Below are positions 53,889-63,229 of a stretch of 64,000 nucleotides of DNA, one piece after another. This stretch comes from Candidatus Nitrotoga arctica (lineage in GTDB: Bacteria > Pseudomonadota > Gammaproteobacteria > Burkholderiales > Gallionellaceae), in NCBI RefSeq assembly GCF_918378365.1, contig NZ_OU912926.1, positions 2,294,001-2,358,000 of the forward strand. Direction: 5' to 3'. A program made the position numbers and the translations under genes. The stretch's first letter is position 1; each line of letters begins with the position of its first letter. The notes below the pieces were generated by a model that saw nothing but the letters and a program-made list of their open reading frames with translations, was not told the origin of the DNA and made no database searches.

Positions 53889-54476
53889 ATGGGTAACCTG
53901 CTTTTACTGTTATTTATGACGCTGCTGATCGGTTGCGAGAAATCCAAGCTGCCTACACCATTCCAAGCTATTGATGTCAGTTGGCGGTATATAGAAAAAC
54001 CTGTGGATTTCAATCTCACCGACCCCAACGGCAAAACGCGCAGACTATCGGACTTTAAAGGCAAGGTGGTGGTATTGTTTTTTGGTTATACCCACTGTCC
54101 GGAAATTTGTCCGACTACACTGGCTGACCTAGCGCAAGTGATGCGCCTACTCGACAAGGATGCAGAAAAGGTGCAGGTGCTATTTGTCACACTGGATCCA
54201 GAACGCGATACGCCAAAACTATTAGCTGAATATGTCCCCTCTTTTCACCCGTCTTTTCTTGGCTTGTACGGTGATGCCCAAACTACTGCACAGGTAGCCA
54301 AGACATTTGGCGTCAGTTATGAGAAACGGGTCGAAAAAGGAAGCTATACACTGGATCATTCCGATGGCACCTACCTAATTGGTACACGCGGCAAGCCCGT
54401 CTTGCTCTCTCCCTATAACCAACGCGCCGAATTGTTAGTGCAGGATATAAAGTTGCTACTACAGACGGCACATTAA
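53889..54476 (+). CDS. SCO1/SenC-family copper/thiol lipoprotein
   Basis: A 195-residue lipoprotein with a short signal and lipobox-like LLIGC (Cys at about 16). The thioredoxin-like SCO domain follows: FNLTDPNGKTRRLSDFKGKVVVLFFGYTHCPEICPTT carries the CxxxC copper-binding pair (about 71-75), FVTLDPERDTP comes next, and the third ligand His is in TLDHSDGTYLI (about 158). SCO proteins deliver copper to the CuA site of cytochrome oxidases or act as thiol reductases. AAGGA precedes the ATG. It lies downstream of fnr with a 224-base gap and converges with recX. No oxidase genes adjoin it. Confidence 0.93.
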   Translation: MGNLLLLLFMTLLIGCEKSKLPTPFQAIDVSWRYIEKPVDFNLTDPNGKTRRLSDFKGKVVVLFFGYTHCPEICPTTLADLAQVMRLLDKDAEKVQVLFVTLDPERDTPKLLAEYVPSFHPSFLGLYGDAQTTAQVAKTFGVSYEKRVEKGSYTLDHSDGTYLIGTRGKPVLLSPYNQRAELLVQDIKLLLQTAH

Positions 54477-54541
54477 ACCGGGTTCTAACCCCCTAATCTG
54501 TCCACCCCGATTTACATACCGACTGATACACAAACAACAAC

Positions 54542-55012
54542 CTATCCACCATCGTCTATACCTCGTAATACCTTAAAAATCACATCCGGCATAAAGCCGC
54601 GCGATTGCATAAAACGTAGCTGCTTGGCTTTTTCCTTGGCATTCTCAGGGGTAATGCCAAACTTTTTTTGCCAGATGCTGCGAGCCGCTTCCAGTTCGGT
54701 ATCTCTCATTTGCGGTAATGCATCGTTAATCAGATCTTCGCCTATACCTTTCTGGCGAAGTTCATATGTAATGCGGTGCATGCCGAAACGATTGCGGCGC
54801 ATGCGCACCAACTGCTCAGCTGCACGAGAATCGGATAACCAACCGCGCGCCACCAATTCATCCAAAACCCTATCCACATTGTCGTCTGGTGTAGCCTTGA
54901 GCAGAAGCTTCGCGTGAAGTTCAGCACGACTATGTTCACGCCGCACCAGATATTTCATGGCGCGGGTGTGCAGATTTAACTCAGGCTTCTTTGACACCGC
55001 TTTCCATTCCAT
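54542..55012 (-). CDS. recX: RecX regulatory protein
   Basis: A RecX-family protein that modulates RecA filaments. Typical three-helix repeats are visible: ALKYL-type [19 protein letters not shown] (about 19-37), [42 protein letters not shown] and [21 protein letters not shown] near the end. It lies directly behind recA on the same strand, the usual order. The start is uncertain: an ATG at 55012 or a GTG at 54997 both fall inside the end of recA. I give the ATG, which yields 156 residues. Overlap implies coupling of RecX to RecA translation. Confidence 0.9.
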   Translation of the reverse strand: MEWKAVSKKPELNLHTRAMKYLVRREHSRAELHAKLLLKATPDDNVDRVLDELVARGWLSDSRAAEQLVRMRRNRFGMHRITYELRQKGIGEDLINDALPQMRDTELEAARSIWQKKFGITPENAKEKAKQLRFMQSRGFMPDVIFKVLRGIDDGG

Positions 55013-56012
55013 CATTGAGTGCAACTACCCCAGCCGCAGCACGGATTTTGTTCTCAATTTCAATTGCCATTTCAGGATGCTCTTTAAGATATTCGCGCGC
55101 ATTATCTTTTCCCTGGCCAATCTTCTCGCCTTTGTAGCTGTACCAAGCGCCCGCTTTCTCGACCAGCTTATGCAGCACACCCAGCTCGACGACTTCGCCT
55201 TCACGAGAAATACCTTCACCATACAAAATATCGAATTCCGCCTGCTTGAACGGCGGCGCCACCTTGTTCTTAACCACTTTCACGCGGGTTTCTGAACCGA
55301 TCACCTCATCGCCCTTCTTGATCGCACCGACACGACGAATGTCCAAGCGAACAGAAGCATAAAATTTTAGAGCATTGCCGCCGGTCGTAGTTTCCGGGCT
55401 ACCAAACATCACACCGATTTTCATACGTATCTGATTAATAAAAATCACCGTTGTATTAGAACGCTTGATGTTAGCGGTCAGCTTGCGCAATGCCTGCGAC
55501 ATCAAGCGCGCCTGCAAGCCCATTTGCGGCTCGCCCATCTCTCCTTCAATTTCTGCCTTAGGAGTCAGTGCTGCCACAGAATCAACCACCACCACATCCA
55601 CAGCAGCCGAACGCACCAACATATCAGCAATCTCTAATGCTTGCTCACCGTTATCCGGTTGAGAAATGAGCAGCTCACTGACATTCACGCCCAGCTTTTG
55701 CGCGTATTGCGGATCGAGCGCATGTTCTGCATCAATAAATGCAGCCGTTCCGCCTAATTTTTGCATTTCGGCGATCACTTGCAATGTGAGCGTAGTCTTG
55801 CCGGACGATTCCGGTCCGTAGATTTCAATTACACGACCACGCGGCAGGCCACCCACGCCCAGCGCGATATCCAACCCTAATGATCCAGTCGAAACCACTT
55901 GAATATCACGCGCAATATCATGCTCACCCAAACGCATAATAGAGCCTTTACCGAACTGTTTTTCGATCTGACTCAGAGCCGCCGCAAGTGCCTTGCTTTT
56001 ATTATCATCCAT
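54981..56012 (-). CDS. recA: RecA recombinase
   Basis: A 343-residue RecA, the strand-exchange ATPase and SOS co-protease. Features: [20 protein letters not shown], Walker [11 protein letters not shown] (about 66-75), Walker [13 protein letters not shown] (about 140-151), L1 and L2 DNA-binding loops ([45 protein letters not shown]). The C-terminus is of normal length. I looked for a LexA box (CTGT-N8-ACAG) upstream and found none that is clear. Gene order pncC-recA-recX is the common proteobacterial one. Confidence 0.98.
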   Translation of the reverse strand: MDDNKSKALAAALSQIEKQFGKGSIMRLGEHDIARDIQVVSTGSLGLDIALGVGGLPRGRVIEIYGPESSGKTTLTLQVIAEMQKLGGTAAFIDAEHALDPQYAQKLGVNVSELLISQPDNGEQALEIADMLVRSAAVDVVVVDSVAALTPKAEIEGEMGEPQMGLQARLMSQALRKLTANIKRSNTTVIFINQIRMKIGVMFGSPETTTGGNALKFYASVRLDIRRVGAIKKGDEVIGSETRVKVVKNKVAPPFKQAEFDILYGEGISREGEVVELGVLHKLVEKAGAWYSYKGEKIGQGKDNAREYLKEHPEMAIEIENKIRAAAGVVALNDGMESGVKEA

Positions 56013-56332
56013 GCAACTTTTCCCTTCAAAAATGATACATGATTATGGCATAAGCCATCCGAGTCTGAACCAAAAAGACTCCGGCTGGACTAGTTGCGAA
56101 TGAACACTGGATTTTTACGATGTTATTGAAGACTGTCGCGAATTTCCTGAAACCTCCTCACAAAAAAATAATCAAAGCGAATTTGAACAATTCGGATTGT
56201 TGAAGGGTTTAGCAAACGTGTTCCGCAAACTACTGCTCCTCACTATCAATAGTGTCAGCCATTACTTTTAAATTTCCTAATTTTAAAAATGTCCTTAGGA
56301 TTTTTATTGTGACAACCATAACCGGCACGATC
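56013..56332. other. Intergenic region between pncC and recA
   Basis: About 320 AT-rich bases carrying the recA promoter and leader. No ORF, no strong hairpin terminator, and no recognisable LexA operator were found. Confidence 0.35.
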
Positions 56333-56842
56333 TTAAACTACCTCTGTTACCTGACCCAGCAGTTCCAAAACTCCTTGAAAAGCCATGCCTACCGACTGCG
56401 TGCGAATTTCTGCACGGTTACCTGAGAGATGATGCAGGCGCACAACGCACTGTCCTCCCTTAATCCCCCAAGCGAACCACACTGTGCCAACAGGCTTGTC
56501 CGGCGTACCGCCTGCTGGCCCGGCAATACCGCTGACCACCAATGCCACCTGCGCATGACTATGGTACAACGCGCCTGCTACCATTTCACGCACGACGGCC
56601 TCGCTTACCGCGCCGTAACGCATCAGAGTATCTTGGGTTACGCCCAGCATCTCGCGTTTGGCCTCATTTGAATAGGTGATAAAGCCGCGCTCAAACCATT
56701 CGGAACTGCCCGCAATATCAGTAATGGCACTCGCCACCGCACCGCCCGTGCATGACTCGGCGGTGGCCAACATGAGGCCATGCGACTTTAGCGCACTGCC
56801 GATTTGTATTGCCATATTTTCAATATCACGATTCACAAACAT
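56333..56842 (-). CDS. pncC: Nicotinamide-nucleotide amidase (CinA C-terminal domain)
   Basis: A 169-residue stand-alone CinA-C protein that deamidates nicotinamide mononucleotide to nicotinate mononucleotide in the NAD salvage cycle. Active-site regions: LATAESCTGGAVASAITDIAGSSEWFERGFITYSNEAK (about 25-62; Ser and Cys of ESCTGG) and VSGIAGPAGGTPDKPVGTVWFAW (about 109-131). The start at 56842 aligns the N-terminal helix with relatives, although an internal Met (56815) exists and neither has a strong ribosome site. Placed upstream of recA as in many bacteria. Confidence 0.93.
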   Translation of the reverse strand: MFVNRDIENMAIQIGSALKSHGLMLATAESCTGGAVASAITDIAGSSEWFERGFITYSNEAKREMLGVTQDTLMRYGAVSEAVVREMVAGALYHSHAQVALVVSGIAGPAGGTPDKPVGTVWFAWGIKGGQCVVRLHHLSGNRAEIRTQSVGMAFQGVLELLGQVTEVV

Positions 56843-56966
56843 AATTTCATTAGCTCGTCATTCTCACGCTTGAGCTCATCGCACGACAAATTGAACATCG
56901 GTCAGATAGGGCGCCCAGTTATCTCAAAATAAAAGTATCCTAGCTCGGTGCGGAGATAGCAGCTTT

Positions 56967-58160
56967 TTATTTGTACAACCCTCTTGCTAGATCGGTCTGG
57001 ATATCGCTCACAGCTTCCAATCCGACCGCAATGCGCAGCAAGCCCTCACTAATACCAGCTGCATCTCTTGCCTCCTGAGTTATACGGGCATGCGTGGTGG
57101 TAGCTGGGTGAGTTAACGTAGTCTTGGTATCGCCCAAGTTAGCGGTGATAGAAATCATGCGCGTACTATCGATAATACGCCAAGCCTCCTCTCTGCCACC
57201 CTTTACTTCGAACGATACGATACCGCCACCAGCCTTCTGCTGCTTCATCGCCAGTTCATGTTGTGGATGCGATGGTAAACCTGGGTAATACACGAGCGCC
57301 ACATTCGCCTGCGTCTCCAGCCATTGCGCCACGGACAGCGCATTAGCGCTGTGCGCATCCATACGGACCTTCAACGTCTCCATGCCTTTCAGGAATATCC
57401 ATGCGTTGAATGCACTCATAGTCGGCCCCGCCGTACGCAGAAACTGATATATAGGCTCCAACACTTTCTTGCTGCCCAGCACCGCACCACCCAATACACG
57501 CCCTTGCCCATCAAGATACTTGGTGGCGGAATGAATTACAATGTCCGCGCCCAATTCCAGCGGGCGCTGCAGCACGGGGGTGCAAAAACAATTGTCTACT
57601 GCCAGCAACACACCATGCTGCTTCGCCACTGCCGCAATTCCCGCAATATCGGATATTTCGGTAAGCGGATTGGACGGCGTCTCCAGGAAGAATAGCCGTG
57701 TGTCGGGACGTACCGCAACTTCCCACTCGTTCACATCGGTGGCAGAAACAAAGGTGGTGTCCACACCAAACCGTTTGAAGATGGTACCGAACAAATTTAC
57801 CGTCGAACCGAATATACTGCGCGAAGCGACGATGTGATCCCCGCTTTTCAGCAAACCCATGCAGCACGCCAAAATCGCCGACATACCTGAGGCCGTCGCC
57901 ACACACTGCTCCGCGCCTTCCAGCGCGGCCAAACGCTCCTCAAACATGGTAACGGTGGGGTTGGTGAAACGCGAATAAATATTTCCCGGCTCTGCGCCGA
58001 TGAATCGTGCAGCGGCTTGGGCCGCGCTATCGAACACGAAACTAGAAGTGAGAAACATAGCTTCGCTATGCTCATTAAATTGGCTACGCTTTGTACCCGC
58101 ATGTACTGCAAGTGTTTCAAGCTGATAAGAATGCTCTGTTTGGTTGGATTGTTCCGGCAT
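56967..58160 (-). CDS. metZ: O-succinylhomoserine sulfhydrylase
   Basis: A 397-residue PLP enzyme of the Cys/Met metabolism family that makes homocysteine directly from O-succinylhomoserine and sulfide. Motifs: YSRFTNPTVTMFEERLAALEGAE (about 62-84), ASGMSAI (about 89-95), FLETPSNPLTEISDI (about 157-171), and the PLP Lys in HSATKYLDGQGR (about 214). The MetZ signature QTDLARGLYK ends the protein, separating it from cystathionine synthases. The leader (58161-58275) holds a SAM-II-like riboswitch and an overlapping terminator/antiterminator, so methionine excess should shut it off. GAGGGAG precedes the ATG. Confidence 0.93.
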   Translation of the reverse strand: MPEQSNQTEHSYQLETLAVHAGTKRSQFNEHSEAMFLTSSFVFDSAAQAAARFIGAEPGNIYSRFTNPTVTMFEERLAALEGAEQCVATASGMSAILACCMGLLKSGDHIVASRSIFGSTVNLFGTIFKRFGVDTTFVSATDVNEWEVAVRPDTRLFFLETPSNPLTEISDIAGIAAVAKQHGVLLAVDNCFCTPVLQRPLELGADIVIHSATKYLDGQGRVLGGAVLGSKKVLEPIYQFLRTAGPTMSAFNAWIFLKGMETLKVRMDAHSANALSVAQWLETQANVALVYYPGLPSHPQHELAMKQQKAGGGIVSFEVKGGREEAWRIIDSTRMISITANLGDTKTTLTHPATTTHARITQEARDAAGISEGLLRIAVGLEAVSDIQTDLARGLYK

Positions 58161-58182
58161 AACGTACTCCCTCGTGCAGAAT

Positions 58183-58213
58183 AAAAAACCCGGATAGCTT
58201 AAGCTAAACCGGG
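58183..58213 (-). terminator. Attenuator terminator of the metZ leader
   Basis: On the minus strand a CCCGG/CCGGG stem (58209-58213 with 58189-58193; an inner TAGCTTAAGCTA adds pairing) is followed by six T residues, 23 bases before the metZ ATG. Its 5' arm is shared with an alternative hairpin (58203-58229) in which GCTAAA pairs with TTTAGC. Confidence 0.75.
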
Positions 58214-58214
58214 C

Positions 58215-58275
58215 TTCACCCGCTTTAGCTGTATTTATAAAGCGCCCGCAAGCTGTTCCTCAAATCGGCGCATGT
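58215..58275 (-). promoter_or_regulatory. SAM-II-like riboswitch in the metZ leader
   Basis: On the minus strand a P1 stem GCGCC (58267-58271) pairs with GGCGC (58242-58246) around a loop beginning GATTTGAGG. It is followed by TTTATAAATACAGCTAAAGC, very close to the conserved GATAAATGTAGCTAAAAAGG 3' segment of SAM-II aptamers. Position before metZ and overlap of its 3' strand with an antiterminator fit SAM-controlled transcription termination. Confidence 0.7.
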
Positions 58276-58573
58276 GCAAAATTAACACCTGTTACACATC
58301 ATTGTCAACATCCAGCTTTCGTGAGGTAACGGACATCTGGAGCAGGTGTAATTTATGGGAGCCGGCATCAAGCATTGGTCTCGCAAAGTGCTGGGATGTA
58401 GACCATTATTTCAGGTATTCTTTAAGAAGAAGGTGCGCTACACTAAAACGATAGACATACTGCTTTATCATCGGCTGTTGCACTTCGATTTTTTCGAATT
58501 TAAATCCGCGCTACTTATCAGGATACCAATCCTTGCGGCGTCAATGCGGGAATCAATCAACGGAGAAAATGTC

Positions 58574-59299
58574 ATGGCGGGTCATAGTAAATGGGCAAAT
58601 ATTCAACACCGCAAAGGTCGTCAGGATGAAAGGCGTGGCAAGGTTTTTACACGCCTGATCAAGGAAATCACCGTGGCGGCCAGGTTGGGCGACAGCGATC
58701 CGGCCAGTAATCCGCGCCTGCGATTGGCGATGGAAAAAGCCTATGACCAGAACATGCCGAAAGATAATGTGGAGCGCGCCATTAAACGCGGCAGCGGTGA
58801 ACTGGACGGTGTGGATTATATTGAGCTTCGCTACGAAGGGTACGGCATCAATGGCGCAGCGGTGATGGTCAATTGCATGACCGACAATAAGACACGCACC
58901 GTGGCCGATGTACGCCATGCTTTCACAAAGTACGGCGGCAATCTCGGCACAGATGGTTCTGTGTCATTTCTATTTAAACATTGCGGGCAGATGATTTTTG
59001 CACCTGGCACCGATGAGAACGCCCTAATGGAAGTAGTGCTGGACGCAGGAGCAGAGGACGTAGTGAGCAACAATGACGGTAGTATCGAAGTTATCACCGC
59101 ACCCAATGATTTTATCGAGGTTAAGCAGCGCTTGGAAGCCACTGGATTTAGGCCGGAAATGGCGGAAATAATTATGAAGCCTATTGCCGAAGTCCTATTT
59201 ACGGGTGACGATGCAGTGCGCATGCAAAAGCTATTGGATGCGCTGGAAAATCTTGATGATGTACAAGAAGTTTACACAACGGCCGTGATTGCGGAATGA
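58574..59299 (+). CDS. YebC/PmpR family DNA-binding/translation factor
   Basis: A 241-residue YebC/PmpR protein. The start at 58574 is set by GGAG upstream and by the invariant N-terminus [23 protein letters not shown]; the frame is open further upstream without reason. Other conserved blocks: [30 protein letters not shown] (about 43-72), [23 protein letters not shown] and [17 protein letters not shown]. Members have been described as regulators and, more recently, as factors easing ribosome stalling at proline runs. It precedes ruvCAB, the usual context. Confidence 0.95.
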   Translation: MAGHSKWANIQHRKGRQDERRGKVFTRLIKEITVAARLGDSDPASNPRLRLAMEKAYDQNMPKDNVERAIKRGSGELDGVDYIELRYEGYGINGAAVMVNCMTDNKTRTVADVRHAFTKYGGNLGTDGSVSFLFKHCGQMIFAPGTDENALMEVVLDAGAEDVVSNNDGSIEVITAPNDFIEVKQRLEATGFRPEMAEIIMKPIAEVLFTGDDAVRMQKLLDALENLDDVQEVYTTAVIAE

Positions 59300-59347
59300 A
59301 GAGGAAATGAAAGAGGTACGGAGAAAAGGTAAATTCTCTTTACACCA

Positions 59348-59884
59348 ATGACTCACTCTTCTCCTGCACGCATTTTAGGTATCGATCCCGGCCTGCGGAT
59401 CACCGGGTTTGGCGTACTGGACAAAGTGGGGCAAAAACTCATTTATGTCGCCAGCGGTTTTATTAAAACGCCGGTAGGCGAGTTGCCTGAGCGTCTTAAA
59501 GTCATTCTCAATTCATTGCGTGAAGTGATTGAAATGCATCAGCCGCAGCTGGTGGCGGTAGAAAAAGTATTCGTTAACGTCAATCCGCAATCCACCCTGC
59601 TGCTGGGGCAGGCGCGCGGTGCGGCGATTTGCGCGGCGGTGCTGGCGAACCTGCCGGTTGCGGAATACACTGCGTTGCAAGTGAAGCAGGCGGTGGTAGG
59701 TAATGGCCATGCCAAAAAGGAGCAGGTGCAAGATATGGTACAGCGACTGTTGGAATTATCAGGCTCGCCCAGCCCGGATGCGGCGGATGCGCTGGCGTGT
59801 GCAATTTGTCATGCACATGCTGGTATGGGAATGGGCCAGCTGGCGACCAAGGGCTTGCGCATGCGCAATGGCAGATTAAGTTAA
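59348..59884 (+). CDS. ruvC: Holliday junction resolvase RuvC
   Basis: A 178-residue endonuclease that cuts Holliday junctions with RuvAB. The acidic active site is visible: [16 protein letters not shown] (first Asp, about 13), [23 protein letters not shown] (Glu, about 73) and [18 protein letters not shown] (two Asp, about 143-147). Length is normal. It lies 48 bases after yebC and 106 before ruvA, within a probable yebC-ruvC-ruvA-ruvB transcript. Confidence 0.97.
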   Translation: MTHSSPARILGIDPGLRITGFGVLDKVGQKLIYVASGFIKTPVGELPERLKVILNSLREVIEMHQPQLVAVEKVFVNVNPQSTLLLGQARGAAICAAVLANLPVAEYTALQVKQAVVGNGHAKKEQVQDMVQRLLELSGSPSPDAADALACAICHAHAGMGMGQLATKGLRMRNGRLS

Positions 59885-59990
59885 AAAACATGGTAACTTC
59901 TCCAGCCACGGATTAAACGTGATTGTAATTTTTCCAATGCAATAATTATCGCGCCTGCACGATTAGCCGAGAAAGATTAACAAGGAAGAC

Positions 59991-60569
59991 ATGATTGGGC
60001 GTTTGACAGGTAACTTGTTGGAAAAAAACCCACCGCAAATTTTGTTGGATGTTCAAGGCGTGGGATATGAGGTGAATGTGCCGATGAGCACCTTCTATAA
60101 CCTGCCTGTACTGCATGAACGTGTGGTGTTATATACCCAACTTATCGTTCGGGAGGATGCACACCTGCTCTATGGCTTTGCTTCTGAGGACGAGCGCGCG
60201 GCGTTTCGTCACTTGTTGAAAATTAGTGGCGTGGGGCCAAAGTTAGCGCTGTCGGTGCTGTCTGGTTTGAGCTTGAACGATCTTGCCATTGCCGTGACAA
60301 GTAAGGAGGTAGGGCTATTGACCAGAATTCCAGGAGTGGGCAAAAAGACCGCCGAGCGGCTGTTGCTGGAACTGCAAGATAAGTTCATCGTGTCCATGTC
60401 GGACGGCACAAGCGGTGTTGTGACGCCACATGGTAACGATATCACCAACGCGCTGTTGGCGTTAGGCTACAGCGGGAAGGAAGCGGATTGGGCAGCCAAA
60501 CAATTACCCGCCGATGCAAATGTATCGGACGGCATCCGCCAAGCACTTAAGCTATTATCCAAAGCATGA
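59991..60569 (+). CDS. ruvA: Holliday junction DNA helicase subunit RuvA
   Basis: A 192-residue RuvA. Domain I ([31 protein letters not shown]), the helix-hairpin-helix domain ([19 protein letters not shown] and [19 protein letters not shown]) and the C-terminal RuvB-contact domain ([18 protein letters not shown]) are all present. It binds the four-way junction and guides RuvB. Its stop overlaps the ruvB ATG by 4 bases. Confidence 0.97.
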   Translation: MIGRLTGNLLEKNPPQILLDVQGVGYEVNVPMSTFYNLPVLHERVVLYTQLIVREDAHLLYGFASEDERAAFRHLLKISGVGPKLALSVLSGLSLNDLAIAVTSKEVGLLTRIPGVGKKTAERLLLELQDKFIVSMSDGTSGVVTPHGNDITNALLALGYSGKEADWAAKQLPADANVSDGIRQALKLLSKA

Positions 60570-61627
60570 TCCAAAACGATAACCTGACTGCAGCCGATCG
60601 CATTATTTCTCCCGCTCCCGTCTCTTTGCAGGAGGAAATGCAGGAGCGTGCATTGCGCCCCAAACATCTGGACGAATATATTGGCCAGGAAAAAATACGC
60701 GGACAGTTGGAAATTTTCATTGAGGCGGCTCGCAAACGTAAGGAGCCACTTGACCATGTCCTACTGTTCGGCCCACCAGGACTGGGCAAGACGACTTTGG
60801 CGCATATCATCGCACGCGAGATGGGTGTCAACATGCGCCATACTTCCGGGCCAGTTTTGGAACGTGCCGGCGACCTCGCTGCCCTGTTAACCAATCTCGA
60901 GCCGAACGATGTGCTGTTTATCGATGAAATCCATCGTCTGTCGCCGGTGGTGGAAGAAATCCTGTATCCCGCGCTGGAGGATTATCAGATCGATATCATG
61001 ATCGGCGAAGGCCCCGCGGCACGCTCAGTGAAACTGGATTTGCCACCGTTCACTCTGGTTGGAGCAACTACTCGCGCCGGTATGTTGACCAACCCCCTGC
61101 GCGACCGTTTTGGTATCGTAGCGCGTCTAGAGTTTTACACCACCAGTGAATTGCAGCGCATCGTGACGCGCTCTTCCGGTTTACTGGAATTGCCGATCTC
61201 GCCCGATGGGGCTCTGGAAATTGCAAAGCGTTCACGTGGTACGCCACGTATTGCAAATCGTTTGCTACGCCGCGTGCGCGATTTTGCCGAAGTAAGGGCA
61301 CAAGGCGAAGCTACGCGCAACGTGGCAGATGCTGCGCTTACCATGCTCGACGTGGATATGCAGGGATTGGACATGATGGATAGAAAACTATTGTTGACCG
61401 TGATCGAAAAGTTTACCGGTGGCCCAGTGGGCGTAGACAATCTTGCCGCTGCCATCGGCGAGGAGCGCGATACCATTGAAGACGTACTGGAACCTTATTT
61501 GATTCAACAGGGCTACTTGCAACGCACATCACGCGGAAGGGTGGCGACCGCTAATGCCTACAAACATTTTGGACTAGTGCAGCCACGTAATGCTAACAGC
61601 AAAGATTTATGGGAGGATAGCAATTAG
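60566..61627 (+). CDS. ruvB: Holliday junction branch-migration ATPase RuvB
   Basis: A 353-residue AAA+ motor. [19 protein letters not shown] (about 31-49), Walker [16 protein letters not shown] (about 69-83), Walker [14 protein letters not shown] (about 117-129), sensor 1 [18 protein letters not shown] and the C-terminal winged helix ([16 protein letters not shown]) are intact. Translationally coupled to ruvA. No LexA box was found ahead of the block. Confidence 0.98.
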   Translation: MIQNDNLTAADRIISPAPVSLQEEMQERALRPKHLDEYIGQEKIRGQLEIFIEAARKRKEPLDHVLLFGPPGLGKTTLAHIIAREMGVNMRHTSGPVLERAGDLAALLTNLEPNDVLFIDEIHRLSPVVEEILYPALEDYQIDIMIGEGPAARSVKLDLPPFTLVGATTRAGMLTNPLRDRFGIVARLEFYTTSELQRIVTRSSGLLELPISPDGALEIAKRSRGTPRIANRLLRRVRDFAEVRAQGEATRNVADAALTMLDVDMQGLDMMDRKLLLTVIEKFTGGPVGVDNLAAAIGEERDTIEDVLEPYLIQQGYLQRTSRGRVATANAYKHFGLVQPRNANSKDLWEDSN

Positions 61628-61660
61628 AAACCATGCATTATCAATATCTTGGCATTCGTT

Positions 61661-61689
61661 ATTCCCGCACAGACTGAGGGAATGTTTTT
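61661..61689 (+). terminator. Possible terminator after ruvB
   Basis: ATTCCC (61661-61666) pairs with GGGAAT (61678-61683) across an 11-base loop and is followed by GTTTTTA. The stem is short, so this is a weak call for the convergent ruvB/cls gap. Confidence 0.4.
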
Positions 61690-61791
61690 AAAGGTGCTGA
61701 GATACTCAAGTTTAAACATTCAGCTCCAATAGCATTACTACTCGCTCACATTTAAATTCAGGCCTTGAATTATGCCAGCGAGGGACACATA

Positions 61792-63183
61792 TCACAGCCA
61801 ATATTCAAATCTGCGAGCAACCCATTCTTTAAGTCGGTTGCCCAGTGAACGCTGCTCCCATGTTTCCTTGATAATTTCGACTGAATTGCGGAGATCCTCG
61901 AAAAACGCATTTTCCATCGCAGTGCCAAATTCATCGCCAAAAACCACCACATTGATTTCATTGTTGTGCAAAAAACTACGGGTATCAATATTGGTCGACC
62001 CCACCGTCGACCAAACCTTGTCGATCACGGCGGTCTTGGCATGCAAGACCGCAATTTGCAGCTGATAGATCTTGATTCCGTTGGCCAGCATTTCGCTGTA
62101 AAAGGATTGCGCTGCATGGAAGACCAAGCCGCTGTCCGTTACTCCAGGCAAAATAACTTTAACGTCGACACCACGGTGTGCAGCATCAATTAACGCCTGC
62201 AGAATCTGCGCGTCTGGAACAAAGTAAGCGCAGGTAATATGGATCGTTTTCTTTGCCTCTTGTATCGCCAGAACATAAGCCTTGTAAGTATCATAATCGC
62301 CACCGGGTTCACTAACCAGCACCCGGACAAGCTTGTTGCCGACCTCTTTTAAAGGCGGAAAAAAATCGCTGTCCGGGAGATCAGGGGATTGCTGGCTGGC
62401 CCAAGTATTTAGAAATGCCCACTGAAATGCAGCGACCCCCGGCCCTTCGATCTTTATATGGGTATCGCGCCAACCGACTTTGGTATTGCGCTTGACTTTC
62501 GAGCGAAACAGCGAACTGTTGCCATAGGCGTTACTGATATTCACGCCGCCCGTAAAGGCGACCACACCGTCGACGACCAGAATCTTCCGGTGATCACGGT
62601 TATTCGGCCCCCACGGCCCCGTCAGCTTCAGTGGATTGACAGGATTAAAGGCCAACAGATGAATTCCGGCATCGCGCATTTTGTCGAAAAATGCCTGCGG
62701 CGTACCAATCGTGCCGACGCTGTCGTAGATAATATTGACTTGCACCCCGGCGCGTTGGCGGGAAATCAAAAGATCGGCAAAGCGGATACCCAACTCATCC
62801 TGATCGAAAATATAGGTTTCCAAGTTGATATGATCCTTGGCCGCGCTGATCGCCTCGATCATCGCGGCCATGGTTTGCGGTCCATCATAAAGCAAGGTAA
62901 CTTTGTTGCCGGCAATCAGAGGACTGCCGGTAGCCGCTTCTTCCAGCGCCGCCAGCGCTGCGACATCCACGTGCGAATTGCGCCAGCGTTTGGCCAGTAG
63001 GGAATTTGATTTTTTTGCGCTGAGGGTACCTTGCGCATTGGTCACCGTTGGACTATCCGGCGCTACCAGCGAACTTTTGAGATAGCGCACTTCGGGAAGT
63101 GCCGCGCAAGCAGTGGTCAGCAGACCGATCGCGACCACGCTGGCAAAACGGATAATCCAGTTAAGACGAACAACGCAGTCCAT
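61792..63183 (-). CDS. Phospholipase D-type lipoprotein, cardiolipin synthase family
   Basis: A 463-residue protein starting at ATG 63183; the longer in-frame ORF to 63237 runs into the IS30 end. The N-terminus carries a lipoprotein signal with lipobox LLTTAC (Cys at about 26), so it is anchored in a membrane facing the periplasm. Two HKD motifs are intact: NRDHRKILVVDGVVAFTGGVNI (about 195) and LHAKTAVIDKVWSTVGSTNID (about 379). ClsA/ClsB enzymes condense phosphatidyl lipids into cardiolipin; a lipoprotein anchor instead of two N-terminal helices is a less common form. An IS30 copy ends about 50 bases upstream and may have replaced the native promoter. Confidence 0.88.
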   Translation of the reverse strand: MDCVVRLNWIIRFASVVAIGLLTTACAALPEVRYLKSSLVAPDSPTVTNAQGTLSAKKSNSLLAKRWRNSHVDVAALAALEEAATGSPLIAGNKVTLLYDGPQTMAAMIEAISAAKDHINLETYIFDQDELGIRFADLLISRQRAGVQVNIIYDSVGTIGTPQAFFDKMRDAGIHLLAFNPVNPLKLTGPWGPNNRDHRKILVVDGVVAFTGGVNISNAYGNSSLFRSKVKRNTKVGWRDTHIKIEGPGVAAFQWAFLNTWASQQSPDLPDSDFFPPLKEVGNKLVRVLVSEPGGDYDTYKAYVLAIQEAKKTIHITCAYFVPDAQILQALIDAAHRGVDVKVILPGVTDSGLVFHAAQSFYSEMLANGIKIYQLQIAVLHAKTAVIDKVWSTVGSTNIDTRSFLHNNEINVVVFGDEFGTAMENAFFEDLRNSVEIIKETWEQRSLGNRLKEWVARRFEYWL

Positions 63184-63229
63184 GAGGCGCTCCGAATGTT
63201 GATAAGGATTAAAGAAGATTAAGAAGGGC

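Noticed and set aside
56013..56160. LexA box upstream of recA
   Set aside because: No CTGT-N8-ACAG or close variant found on either strand, so SOS control cannot be claimed from sequence.
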